This document shows, in pieces, positions 33,746 to 42,550 of a stretch of DNA of 62,050 nucleotides. The notes below the pieces were generated by a model. The model had not been told where the DNA came from and did not search any database. It saw only the letters and a program-made list of their open reading frames with translations. The stretch is from the NCBI GenBank assembly GCA_035623255.1, contig DASPTU010000099.1:1-62050 (forward strand), given 5' to 3'. The position numbers were made by a program, and so were the translations under genes. Each line of letters opens with the position of its first letter. Within the stretch, counting starts at the first letter, position 1. Origin of the DNA: JAFAGX01 sp035623255 (lineage in GTDB: Bacteria > Acidobacteriota > Terriglobia > Terriglobales > Acidobacteriaceae).

Positions 33746-36403
33746 ATGTCTACGAATCGACCGAGCGCTGCGGCAATCACCGAGAAAGATCCTGTCTGCG
33801 GCATGGCGGTGAATCCCGCAACGGCCAAGCATAGCCGGGAACACAAGGCAAAGAAGTTTTACTTCTGTTGTGCGCGTTGCGCGGAGAAGTTTGAAAGTGA
33901 TCCGGAAAAATATCTCAAGCCGAGTGTGACGTCTGGATTGGTGAGGCTGGGCCCGGGGACAGCTGCGAAGCCGGGGACGAAGATCAAAGATCCGGTCTGC
34001 GGGATGGAAGTTGATCCGGCGACCACGAAGTACAAGTTGGACCACTTGGGCAAGAGCTATTGCTTTTGCAGTGCACATTGCCTGGAAAAGTTTCGCGCGG
34101 ATCCGGACAAATACTCGAAACCTGCGGAGGGTGCTGAAACTGCGGTTCAGATCACGCCTGTTCCCCTGAAGAAGGTTTCAGATAAAGCTTCCACCTACGT
34201 GTGCCCAATGTGCCCGGAGGTACGTGAGGAGAAGCCTGGCCCGTGCCCCACTTGCGGCATGGCGCTTGAGCCGGAGCTGCCTTACCGGGCGACACGAACG
34301 GAATATACCTGCCCGATGCATCCGCAGATCGTGTGCGATGGGCCGGGATCATGCCCAATCTGCGGAATGGCGCTTGAGCCCCGGACAGTGACGGCGCAGG
34401 CCGAAGAAAATCCGGAACTGCGCGACATGACCCGGCGATTCTGGGTCAGCGCGGCTTTGACCGCGCCGCTGCTGGCGATAGCCATGGCGGACATGTTTCC
34501 GACGATGCGCATGGATCGCGCAGGCAGTTGGTTGCCATGGCTGGAGTTAATCCTCGCGAGCCCGGTTGTGCTCTGGGGAGGCTGGCCATTTTTTCAGCGT
34601 GGATGGGCGTCGATCGTGAATCGTTCGACCAATATGTTCACGCTCATCGCAATGGGCACCGGAGTGGCTTATCTGTACAGCCTGGTTGCGACGGTTGCGC
34701 CGGGCATATTTCCCGATTCGTTCCGCAGCATGAATGGGAAGCCGCCAGTGTATTTCGAAGCGGCGGCGGCGATCGTGACGCTGGTTCTGCTTGGGCAGGT
34801 CCTTGAACTGCGAGCGCGAAGCCGGACAGGTGCTGCCATTCGAGCGCTGCTTGACCTCAGTCCGAAAACCGCGCGCATCTTGCGAGGCGACCGGGAGGAA
34901 GACACTCCGCTGGAACAGGTAAAGCCCGGAGACCGCCTGCGGGTCCGCCCGGGGGAAAAGGTCCCAGTGGACGGGATTGTACTTGAAGGAACGAGCGGAG
35001 TTGATGAATCGATGATCACCGGCGAGTCGATGCCGGTCGAGAAATCGGCCGGTAGTCGGGTCATCGGAGCAACTGTGAATGGCACCGGATCGTTCATCAT
35101 GCGCGCCGAACATGTGGGCAGCGAAACACTGCTGGCGCAGATCGTGCAAATGGTGAGCCAGGCGCAACGAAGCCGGGCTCCGATTCAAAGATTGGCAGAT
35201 CGCGTAGCTGGGTGGTTTGTTCCAGCGGTAATCGGGACAGCGGTGGTTACGTTTACTGTGTGGGGGTTGATTGGACCTCAGCCTCGGCTTGCCCACGCGT
35301 TAGTGAATGCTGTGGCGGTGCTGATTATTGCCTGTCCATGCGCTTTGGGCTTGGCGACTCCGATGGCGATCATGGTCGGGACCGGGCGCGGGGCCCGCGC
35401 AGGCGTGCTGATCCGGAATGCCGAGGCACTGGAGACGATGGAGAAAGTAGATACGCTCGTCGTGGACAAGACCGGTACGTTGACAGAAGGCAAACCGAGC
35501 GTTGAGTCGGTGGTGTCAGTGTCGGAAATCACGGATCGAGAACTGGTGCGGTTGGTGGCGAGCCTGGAGCAGGCGAGCGAGCATCCGTTGGGAGTTGCCG
35601 TTGTGGCGGCTGCCAAAGGCAACAACATCGCACTGGTACCAGTTACCGAGTTTCAATCGCGCCCCGGCCTGGGAATCATCGGAAAGGTAGAAGGAAAAGT
35701 TGTTGCCGCCGGAAACACCAGAATGCTTGGAGCGCTAGGTATCTCGGATGCGCCCTTTGCGCGGCGGGCAGATGATCTGCGCCGAAATGGCGAGACCGTA
35801 ATCTTCGTGGCGGGCGATGGGCGTCCTGCCGGCCTGATCGGGATTGCAGATGCTGTGAAGGAGTCAACGCCGGCAGCATTACGAGATTTGAGAGCGGCGG
35901 GATTACGCATTGTCATGCTGACTGGCGATAGCCGGGTGGTGGCAGAAATCCTGGCACGAAAACTGGGAATTGAGGAGTTCAAGGCGGAGGTGCTGCCGGA
36001 CAAGAAGGCGGAGATCGTCAAGCGCCTCCAGAGCGAAGGCAGGAAAGTTGCGATGGCGGGTGACGGGATCAATGATGCACCGGCACTGGCGCAAGCGGAC
36101 GTGGGAATCGCGATGGGGACCGGAACCGATGTCGCGATGGAAAGCGGCGGGATTACGCTGGTCAAAGGCGATCTGGCTGGTATCGTGCGCGCTCGAAAAC
36201 TCAGCCAGGCGACGATGCGCAACATTCGGCAGAACTTGTTCTTCGCGTTTGTCTATAACTCAATTGGAGTGCCGATAGCCGCGGGTGTGCTCTATCCGCC
36301 TTTCGGTTTGCTGCTGAGCCCGATTCTGGCAGCGGCGGCGATGAGCTTCAGTTCGGTGTCGGTGATTACAAATTCCCTGCGTTTACGCAACACCAAGTTG
36401 TGA
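33746..36403 (+). CDS. copA: Copper-translocating P-type ATPase with tandem YHS and tandem heavy-metal-binding domains
   Basis: An 885-residue P1B-type ATPase that exports Cu+ across the inner membrane. The N terminus has no HMA domain. Instead it has two YHS domains (about 14-57, DPVCGMAVNP...FYFCCARC; about 80-124, DPVCGMEVDP...YCFCSAHC) and two short heavy-metal-binding zinc-ribbon-like domains (about 150-175, YVCPMCPEV...CPTCGMALEP; about 188-214, YTCPMHPQI...CPICGMALEP). The transport core has CPC (530-532), phosphorylated D574 in DKTGTLT, GDGINDAP, and membrane motifs YNSIGVP and MSFSSVSV, which indicate Cu+ specificity. It is divergent from the HMA-like gene. Export of Cu+ is firm; silver is possible too. 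Confidence 0.93.
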   Translation: MSTNRPSAAAITEKDPVCGMAVNPATAKHSREHKAKKFYFCCARCAEKFESDPEKYLKPSVTSGLVRLGPGTAAKPGTKIKDPVCGMEVDPATTKYKLDHLGKSYCFCSAHCLEKFRADPDKYSKPAEGAETAVQITPVPLKKVSDKASTYVCPMCPEVREEKPGPCPTCGMALEPELPYRATRTEYTCPMHPQIVCDGPGSCPICGMALEPRTVTAQAEENPELRDMTRRFWVSAALTAPLLAIAMADMFPTMRMDRAGSWLPWLELILASPVVLWGGWPFFQRGWASIVNRSTNMFTLIAMGTGVAYLYSLVATVAPGIFPDSFRSMNGKPPVYFEAAAAIVTLVLLGQVLELRARSRTGAAIRALLDLSPKTARILRGDREEDTPLEQVKPGDRLRVRPGEKVPVDGIVLEGTSGVDESMITGESMPVEKSAGSRVIGATVNGTGSFIMRAEHVGSETLLAQIVQMVSQAQRSRAPIQRLADRVAGWFVPAVIGTAVVTFTVWGLIGPQPRLAHALVNAVAVLIIACPCALGLATPMAIMVGTGRGARAGVLIRNAEALETMEKVDTLVVDKTGTLTEGKPSVESVVSVSEITDRELVRLVASLEQASEHPLGVAVVAAAKGNNIALVPVTEFQSRPGLGIIGKVEGKVVAAGNTRMLGALGISDAPFARRADDLRRNGETVIFVAGDGRPAGLIGIADAVKESTPAALRDLRAAGLRIVMLTGDSRVVAEILARKLGIEEFKAEVLPDKKAEIVKRLQSEGRKVAMAGDGINDAPALAQADVGIAMGTGTDVAMESGGITLVKGDLAGIVRARKLSQATMRNIRQNLFFAFVYNSIGVPIAAGVLYPPFGLLLSPILAAAAMSFSSVSVITNSLRLRNTKL

Positions 36404-36471
36404 TGAATTCCGCCGACAACACCAAGGCAGAGCAGTCAAGAGGGTATTTAGATCAGCGCTACAGCCCAGTT

Positions 36472-36702
36472 TCAGGCCGCTGAACGCTGGTTATTGGCCA
36501 TGTTGATAATGGGCAAGGGGATGCGCACTCTTCTCTGGGTGCGCGATTTACTTTCCACTACATCTACGAAGACGAGGCCATTGCCCACGATGACTGGATC
36601 ACTTAACAGTTCAAACTCCTCTCCGTAGAGTTTCATACGACTTTCCTGAGTAAAGCCCAATTTCTTTAGTCTTTCACAGAGCCCATTATTATGACCGGTC
36701 AT
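36472..36702 (-). CDS. Small protein of unknown function
   Basis: A 76-residue frame with an ATG start. It opens with a short helix (GLCERLKKLGFTQ), then strands (MKLYGEEFELLSDPVIVGNG; LVFVDVVESKSR; RRVRIPLPIINMA). Composition is protein-like and strand periodicity is good, but the ribosome binding site is weak. It lies between the copper ATPase and a coiled-coil protein gene on the opposite strand. No family is recognised. Confidence 0.5.
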   Translation of the reverse strand: MTGHNNGLCERLKKLGFTQESRMKLYGEEFELLSDPVIVGNGLVFVDVVESKSRTQRRVRIPLPIINMANNQRSAA

Positions 36703-36966
36703 TCAAGCACCTATTAAATTACGGGTTGAGGGTGGCTGGTTAATAGGTTTTGGGGAGACGAATAGCCAAGTATTCTAGATCACGAGTCAACGCTTGTGCT
36801 GTGATAATCAGCGACACTGCTAATTATACAGAGCAGTTATTGCGCATTTTAATGGCCAATCAGGGCGGTGCAAAAGTCGGTGTAGCGCATCTGCCTCAAT
36901 TGACAGTCTTATCCGCCGTGCTCAACAATGGAAACAGTAAGCGCACGTTGGGGTTGGAGGGAATCT

Positions 36967-37791
36967 ATGGCTGAGGAAGCGGACCAGGTTGTTGAATACG
37001 AGAGCGGCTCGTCGGGTGGAATTGGCAAGTGGATCCTCTTGCTATTAGCGGTGATCTACGTGGCTGGGTCCTTGTTCTTTCTGTTCAGCCTCCGGACACG
37101 GATCGATGACCTGGGCAAAGGGCAGGCCGCGAGCAGTCAGCAGATTGCTGAATTAGAAAAGCGTATGCAGTCGGCCGAGGCCGACTCGGAGACGCTAGCG
37201 AAACAGCTTGGGCTCACCAAGAAGGAGCTGGCACAGCGCTCGGCGGAACTCGTCCGCGAACAGAAAGCTGCGGAACAGCGGCTTTCTGAGGAGCAGAAAC
37301 AGCAGATCAGTCAGGTCAGCGGGGACATCGCCAACGTAAGAAGTGATGTTGGCGGGGTTAAGACGGATGTGGCCTCGACCAAGTCGGAGCTGGCCGCAAC
37401 CGAAGCGAAGCTGCAGAGCACGATCGGCGACCTGGGAGTGCAGAGCGGTCTTATCGCCCACACTCGTGACGACCTGGAGATTCTGAAACACAAGGGCGAT
37501 CGTAATTATTACGAATTTACGCTGGTGAAGGGAGCAAAGCCGCAGGCCATTTCTACGGTGACGTTGCAGCTCAAGAAAGTCGACCCTAAACGCGGCAAGT
37601 TCACTCTGAATGTGACGGCTGACGACAAAACGATCGAGAAAAAAGACCGGAACATAAGCGAGCCGATCCAGTTTTACACCGGACGCGATCACATGCTTTA
37701 CGAGCTGGTCGTATGGTCGGTAACCAAGAACCAGGCGACCGGATACCTCAGTACTCCGAAGAACGCGCCCGTCCCCGTGACCCCGAGCTAA
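36967..37791 (+). CDS. Single-pass membrane protein with coiled coil
   Basis: A 274-residue protein from the ATG preceded by GGAGGGAATCT; a longer frame from 36928 lacks a ribosome site. One membrane segment (about 21-43, WILLLLAVIYVAGSLFFLFS) is followed by about 110 residues of heptad-rich coiled coil (QQIAELEKRMQSAEADSE ... TKSELAATEAKLQSTIG). A compact C-terminal domain follows, strand-rich (YYEFTLVKGAKPQAISTVTL; FTLNVTADDKTIEKKDRNIS; MLYELVVWSVTKNQATGYLS). The last part is probably periplasmic. It is followed, 140 bp on, by a secretin-like gene, and the two could form an envelope-spanning machine. This is inference; the family is not recognised. Confidence 0.75.
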   Translation: MAEEADQVVEYESGSSGGIGKWILLLLAVIYVAGSLFFLFSLRTRIDDLGKGQAASSQQIAELEKRMQSAEADSETLAKQLGLTKKELAQRSAELVREQKAAEQRLSEEQKQQISQVSGDIANVRSDVGGVKTDVASTKSELAATEAKLQSTIGDLGVQSGLIAHTRDDLEILKHKGDRNYYEFTLVKGAKPQAISTVTLQLKKVDPKRGKFTLNVTADDKTIEKKDRNISEPIQFYTGRDHMLYELVVWSVTKNQATGYLSTPKNAPVPVTPS

Positions 37792-37851
37792 TGAAGAGCA
37801 AGAATCGGTCGATCTCCGGAATTTCAACTGGCAAGTTCGTTTGCCGGCTAC

Positions 37852-37866
37852 GTTCCTAGTAGGAAC
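37852..37866. promoter_or_regulatory. Perfect 15-bp palindrome upstream of the secretin-like gene
   Basis: GTTCCTAGTAGGAAC is a 7-1-7 perfect palindrome, 66 bp upstream of the ATG at 37932. It is too short for a stable terminator and lacks a T tract, so an operator is the better reading. A TAGAAT -10-like box lies downstream near 37917. Confidence 0.35.
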
Positions 37867-37931
37867 CCGAAGGTACACCGCCCTGCCGGGAATAGCTTGA
37901 TAATCTGGATTCGCGGTTAGAATCGAAAGCT

Positions 37932-39776
37932 ATGCGCGTGAGCTGGATGATGACGGTTGCAGGCGCTACCTTGCTCTCGTTGTCATCCTTTGCCGCCGAT
38001 CAGCAGCAAAATCTGCTAAGCCTACCTTGCAGCCAGGCCGAAGGTCCCGGCGCCAAATGCATTCCTTCCAAAGAAGACTTAAAGAAAGCGGCGGAGGCGT
38101 TCTCCAAAGCTCTGAAACTGGAAAAGGCGAACCGGGTCGAGGAGGCATACACGGAGTTTGACACAGCAGCACGGCTGGTGCCGCGAGACATCGACTACCT
38201 CTCAGCGCTGGCGATTACCCGGCAAGAATTGGTTTCTCAACACCTGAAGAGGGGAAGTGAATATCTGGGCGATGGGCACCAGGTGGAAGCGCAAGCTGAA
38301 TTTCGCGGCGCTCTGCAGCTGGATCCCGAAAATTCGTTTGCCAAGCAGCGGCTGCAGGAGTCTCTGGATCAATGGGCTCCCCATACCGCAGCTGGCGCTC
38401 GCGTAGTCGAGGAATCTCCAGAACTGCGGATCACTCCCAATCCGGAGAAGCATGGGTTTCATTTCCGCGGAGACTCTCAACAACTGCTGACGGAGGTGGC
38501 GAGCACATTCGGCATCAGCGCTGAACTGGATGACTCGGTGGCGTCGCGTCACCTGCAGTTCAATCTTGACGATACGGACTTCTACACCGCCATGCAGGCC
38601 GCGAGTAATGTGACCGGCACTTTCTGGAGTCCGCTCTCTGAGAAGCAAATCCTTATCGCCAAGGACACAACAGACAACCGCCGTTTGTTTGAACGCATGG
38701 CGACACGCACGTTTGAAGTGAGTTCGGCGACTACGCCACAGGAGATGCAGGAAGTAGCCAACCTTCTGCGAACGATATTCGAGATTCGCTATGTTCAGCA
38801 ACAGGCCGGATCTGGCAGACTGGTTGTGCGCGCGCCGATGAACACGCTCGACGCCGCGACCCGGTTCGTGGAGAATCTTGGAAAATCCCGGCCGCAGGTC
38901 ATGCTGGACATTCGGGTTTTTGAAATTGACCACCAGTTAACCCGCAGTCTCGGCGTTCACATTCCTGACACGTTTAATCTGTTCAACATACCTGCCGCTG
39001 CTTTGGTGGCTTTAGGCGGGCAAAACCTGCAGAGTCTGATCAATCAGTTAATTGCCAGCGGAGGGATCAACCAGGCGAGCGCGCAGGCAATATCGGGACT
39101 ATTATCACAACTCCAGGGTCAGCAGAATTCAATCTTCAGCCAACCATTGGCCACTTTCGGCGGAGGATTGACCTTCTTTGGTCTTAGCCTCGACAGGCTT
39201 GCCGCCCAACTTTCTTTGAATGAGAGCCTGGTCAAACTGCTCGATCATGCCACGCTACGGGCCAGTCAAGGACAGGACGCGACTTTCCGGCTAGGCCAGA
39301 GGTTCCCCATAATCAACGCCAGTTTCGCGCCGATCTTCAATACGGCGGCCATCTCTCAAGTTCTGCAGAATGGCAGCTTCCAGGCGCCGATTCCGTCGTT
39401 TTCTTACGAAGACCTGGGATTGGATATCAAGGCCAAGCCTCAGATCTCCGATAAAGGCGTTGGCCTGCAACTGGAGATGCAGCTTCGTAACCTGGCGGGC
39501 CAGAACTTGAATGGTGTCCCGGTAATAGCCAACCGTCAATACAAAGGCAGCATCAACTTGCTCGATGGCGAGCCGGCGATGGTGGCATCATCACTCACCA
39601 TCAGCGAACAGCTCAGCATGACGGGAATCCCTGGTTTGGGATCGATTCCGGGTTTAAACAAGCTGGCAACCACGAATTCTAAAACCCAGGAAGAAGACGA
39701 ACTTCTGGTAGTCATTACACCCCATATTGTGAACCTGGAACCGAGCCAAACCGCAGAGATCTGGCTGACTAAGTAG
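37932..39776 (+). CDS. Secretin-like outer-membrane protein with N-terminal TPR (GspD/PilQ family)
   Basis: A 614-residue exported protein with a signal peptide at 1-21 (ATLLSLSSFAAD). Residues about 50-145 contain TPR-like helices (AAEAFSKALKLEKANRVEEA ... GDGHQVEAQAEFRGALQLDP). About 160-340 are secretin N-type ring domains (LLTEVASTFGISAELDDSV; LVVRAPMNTLDAATRFVENL; VMLDIRVFEIDHQ). About 400-614 are a secretin barrel-like region ending in EEDELLVVITPHIV, the typical secretin C-terminal motif. Secretins form gated outer-membrane rings in type II secretion, type IV pili and similar machines. No other assembly gene except the coiled-coil membrane protein is adjacent, so the machine it serves is not identified. 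Confidence 0.85.
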   Translation: MRVSWMMTVAGATLLSLSSFAADQQQNLLSLPCSQAEGPGAKCIPSKEDLKKAAEAFSKALKLEKANRVEEAYTEFDTAARLVPRDIDYLSALAITRQELVSQHLKRGSEYLGDGHQVEAQAEFRGALQLDPENSFAKQRLQESLDQWAPHTAAGARVVEESPELRITPNPEKHGFHFRGDSQQLLTEVASTFGISAELDDSVASRHLQFNLDDTDFYTAMQAASNVTGTFWSPLSEKQILIAKDTTDNRRLFERMATRTFEVSSATTPQEMQEVANLLRTIFEIRYVQQQAGSGRLVVRAPMNTLDAATRFVENLGKSRPQVMLDIRVFEIDHQLTRSLGVHIPDTFNLFNIPAAALVALGGQNLQSLINQLIASGGINQASAQAISGLLSQLQGQQNSIFSQPLATFGGGLTFFGLSLDRLAAQLSLNESLVKLLDHATLRASQGQDATFRLGQRFPIINASFAPIFNTAAISQVLQNGSFQAPIPSFSYEDLGLDIKAKPQISDKGVGLQLEMQLRNLAGQNLNGVPVIANRQYKGSINLLDGEPAMVASSLTISEQLSMTGIPGLGSIPGLNKLATTNSKTQEEDELLVVITPHIVNLEPSQTAEIWLTK

Positions 39777-39841
39777 ATTTCACGCAGAGTTGGTTGTATT
39801 ATTCTTGCCTCCCCCGACGCGAACCTCTCAAGCGCCCAGGT

Positions 39842-40168
39842 ATGTTTCTTTCGCTCATGACTCTGGTTCCCCACTCTGAGGGGATGCTCTGGCTGACCGA
39901 TCGCGTGCAGCTCGGGGTAATTCTTGTCATTCAGAGTACTGGTTCTTTTCTGCAGGAAGGGAGCCTGTTCAACATCCTGATTGCCCTGGTATTTGGCTTT
40001 TCAACGCTCAACATTCTGGCGCTTGCCTCGAAGGGCTTTGACAGCCGGCCCGCCAGACTCAAGCCGGGAGAAATCCTGGCGATCACGGCCATGGTTCTGT
40101 CCGTGTGTTTCTTAGGATGGGAAATGCTGCACGTATTTCACGTATTCCCGATTCACCTGGGAGATTGA
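39842..40168 (+). CDS. Small membrane protein of unknown function
   Basis: A 108-residue frame with two clear hydrophobic segments (about 44-61, LFNILIALVFGFSTLNIL, and about 77-100, ILAITAMVLSVCFLGWEMLH). The ATG at 39842 is preferred over one 48 bp upstream, but neither has a strong ribosome binding site. It overlaps the 3' end of the convergent thrB gene by 16 bp. It could be the last gene of the secretin transcription unit. No family is recognised. Confidence 0.5.
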   Translation: MFLSLMTLVPHSEGMLWLTDRVQLGVILVIQSTGSFLQEGSLFNILIALVFGFSTLNILALASKGFDSRPARLKPGEILAITAMVLSVCFLGWEMLHVFHVFPIHLGD

Positions 40169-41091
40169 GAACTCGCGCCATAACGGCTGATTGCGGTTGT
40201 TATCAGTTCGGCGGAGAGATTTCGATCTCTGAGAGACTCGCCAACGTGCTTCCTCACCCGCCTGGGGCTTGTGTTCGGATCGAGGAAGAGTAAAACGGAA
40301 GGTCCCGCCCCGCTAAGCACAACTCCCAGGACTCCTTCCTTTCCAGCTAAAGGCTGGAGTGCGGGCAACAATGGACACAACTTCGCGCGATAAGGCTGAT
40401 GGACGCGGTCGCCGATGGCAGCAGTCAGCAAATCCGGACGGCCCTGCGCGAAGGCGACGAGCAGCAGCATGGAATTTTGAATATTGTTCACCACGTCGGC
40501 ACGAGGGTATTGTTGGGGCAACACACGACGGGCTTCTTCGGTGGGAAGACTCTCGTTCGGGACAACAAGCAATAGTGGCCACTTGCCTTTGGGCAGAATG
40601 CTTGCGATCTGAGCTTCGCGCTCTGACGACATGCGCGCAATGGCCAAGCCACCTTTCCAGCAGGCTGCAGCGTTGTCCGGATGGTGTTCGCGCCAAGATG
40701 CCTCGCCAATGATGCGCTCCGCATTCCAACCCAATCCTCCGAAATGGTCAGCCATGGCGATCCCGGCGAGGCGGGCCGCGGCGGATGATCCACAACCTTT
40801 ACCAATCGGGATCTCATTTTCAATCTGCAACGCGAGGGGAACAAGGGGTTGGGAATTGCCTCGGAGAACGTCGCGATAGGTCTCGACAATGAGATGATCT
40901 TGCATTTCCCTGCAGATTTCAGCATCGCGGCCGCGGGCCCTGATGGAAAATTCCCGTGCTGGTTTGGCCGAGATTTTAAGGAAAAGCGAGAGCGCGAGCG
41001 CCGCCGCATCAAATGCCGGACCGAGGTTGGCGGAGGTGGCTGGCAGCTGAAGCCGGAATTCGTCCGTTCTCTTCGATTTACGTAAGGACAT
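40153..41091 (-). CDS. thrB: Homoserine kinase
   Basis: ATP-dependent phosphorylation of L-homoserine in threonine biosynthesis. The 312-residue protein of the GHMP kinase superfamily has the N-terminal LQLPATSANLGPAFDAAALA motif and the phosphate loop EIPIGKGCGSSAAARLAGIA (residues about 92-111). The C-terminal GVVLSGAGPSVLLFLD is the third GHMP motif. It starts 11 bp after the thrC stop and is clearly cotranscribed with it, giving the last two steps of threonine synthesis. Its 3' end overlaps a small gene on the other strand by 16 bp. Confidence 0.93.
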   Translation of the reverse strand: MSLRKSKRTDEFRLQLPATSANLGPAFDAAALALSLFLKISAKPAREFSIRARGRDAEICREMQDHLIVETYRDVLRGNSQPLVPLALQIENEIPIGKGCGSSAAARLAGIAMADHFGGLGWNAERIIGEASWREHHPDNAAACWKGGLAIARMSSEREAQIASILPKGKWPLLLVVPNESLPTEEARRVLPQQYPRADVVNNIQNSMLLLVAFAQGRPDLLTAAIGDRVHQPYRAKLCPLLPALQPLAGKEGVLGVVLSGAGPSVLLFLDPNTSPRRVRKHVGESLRDRNLSAELITTAISRYGASSQSPR

Positions 41092-41102
41092 TATTGGTTC
41101 AA

Positions 41103-42476
41103 TCAGCCACGGGGCACTTCGGCTTGTTTTAGGGCCTCAATTACCAGATCTGCTCGGGCCTCAAGGGTGATCGGCGGATGCTGCTGGGATTGGACAGCTT
41201 CTGCCTCTTTCCCCGAGAACAAATCGCCGCGATGAAATTTCAATGTGAAGTCCGGATCCTTCAGCAGGTGGCCGGTCAAGATCAGCACAACGGAATCGCG
41301 TGACTTGACGAAACCCGATTTCACTAGCTTCTTCAGTCCAGCTAACGTCACAGCCGAAGCAGGTTCACAGCCGATTCCGTCTGCTCCGATTTCGGCCTTT
41401 GCCAGCGCGATCTCGGTTTCGCTCACCTGATCAACCGTTCCTCCGGTTTGCCGGAGCACGGCAACTGCTTTTTTCCAGGATGCCGGATTGCCGATGCGAA
41501 TCGCACTCGCGGCAGTTTCGGCCTGCACCGAAATCAACCTCTTGCCTCCGGTCTCACGCATTGTGCGGACCAAGGCATTTGCGCCTTCCGCCTGAATAAT
41601 CGAAAGCTTGGGCAGAGTCTCGACGAACCCCAGCTCCTTAAGCTCCAAAAATGCCTTTCCGAGCGCCGATGAGTTCCCCAAATTGCCCCCTGGGACGATG
41701 ACGTGGTCCGGGACCTGCCAGTCGAGTTGTTCCAGAAGCTCAATGGCGGTGGTCTTCTGCCCTTCAATGCGGTAGGGGTTGACAGAGTTCAACAGATAGA
41801 CCCGCATGCGCTGAACAACATCGTTCAAAATGCGTAAACATCCATCAAAATCAGTCTTCAACTGGCAGGTGAGCGCGCCGTAATCGAGCGCTTGCGAGAG
41901 TTTTCCCCATGAAACCTTGCCCTCGGGGATCAGCACGAGACTGCGCATCCCGGCGTAAGCAGCATACGCCGCCATGGAAGCGGAGGTGTTGCCGGTAGAA
42001 GCGCAGCCTACCCAGGTAAATCCTTGTATTCGGGCGAACGACGCAGCCAAAGTCATCCCCGTGTCTTTGAAAGAGCCGGTTGGATTCATGCCCTGATGCT
42101 TGGCAAGAAGAGTTTCGACTCCTGCGGCACGAGCACATCGTTGCAGCTCATAGATTGGGGTGTTACCTTCGCGCAGAGTAATCACCTTGGATTCATCTGG
42201 AAAAGGTGGGAGCAGTTCGCGAAATCTCCAAACCCCGCTCTGGTCAATCGGGAGCAGAGATTTCCTTCGGGTTCGCCAGAGCGCTTTGAGGGAAGATGCG
42301 TTCAGTCCGGAGGGACGCAAGCCCTGATCTGTTTGCCACCCGGGGTAAACGATCTGCAGAAGATCGCCACAGGCGGAACAACGAAACGACTGCGTCGGAT
42401 CGCTGGCGACCCGATCGCAGCCGATGCAGCGAAGTTCATGCGTGTTCCCGCGGACAGGAGAAACGCTCTGAGCCAT
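41103..42476 (-). CDS. thrC: Threonine synthase
   Basis: PLP-dependent conversion of O-phosphohomoserine to threonine. The 457-residue product from the ATG at 42476 (behind GAAGGATCC) begins with a four-cysteine zinc-ribbon-like segment (CIGCDR...FRCSACGD, residues about 17-38). The PLP lysine follows in GMNPTGSFKDTGM. SWGKLSQALDYGA, HVIVPGGNLGNSSALGKAFL and GCEPASAVTLAGLKKLV are typical of class-I threonine synthases with the N-terminal ribbon. An upstream GTG-region extension adds 12 residues and lies in a repeat, so it is not used. Cotranscribed with thrB. Confidence 0.94.
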   Translation of the reverse strand: MAQSVSPVRGNTHELRCIGCDRVASDPTQSFRCSACGDLLQIVYPGWQTDQGLRPSGLNASSLKALWRTRRKSLLPIDQSGVWRFRELLPPFPDESKVITLREGNTPIYELQRCARAAGVETLLAKHQGMNPTGSFKDTGMTLAASFARIQGFTWVGCASTGNTSASMAAYAAYAGMRSLVLIPEGKVSWGKLSQALDYGALTCQLKTDFDGCLRILNDVVQRMRVYLLNSVNPYRIEGQKTTAIELLEQLDWQVPDHVIVPGGNLGNSSALGKAFLELKELGFVETLPKLSIIQAEGANALVRTMRETGGKRLISVQAETAASAIRIGNPASWKKAVAVLRQTGGTVDQVSETEIALAKAEIGADGIGCEPASAVTLAGLKKLVKSGFVKSRDSVVLILTGHLLKDPDFTLKFHRGDLFSGKEAEAVQSQQHPPITLEARADLVIEALKQAEVPRG

Positions 42477-42481
42477 TCGTA

Positions 42482-42539
42482 AGGATCCTTCGACTCGCCC
42501 GGCGTGTCGCATTCGCGCAACGCCGCACGCAGAATGACA
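42482..42539 (-). repeat. Dispersed intergenic repeat upstream of thrC
   Basis: On the minus strand it runs GTCATTCTGCGTG ... GCGAGTCGAAGGATCC. It shares both ends with the repeats at 24129, 29186, 30674 and 50141. It fills the gap between the cupin gene and thrC, and its AAGGATCC end supplies the ribosome binding region of thrC. Confidence 0.5.
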
Positions 42540-42550
42540 TTGTATTTAAT

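Noticed and set aside
36750..36974. Plus-strand frame of 74 codons before the coiled-coil protein gene
   Set aside because: Overlaps the start of the next gene, has no ribosome binding site and no conserved-looking pattern; more likely a leader region.
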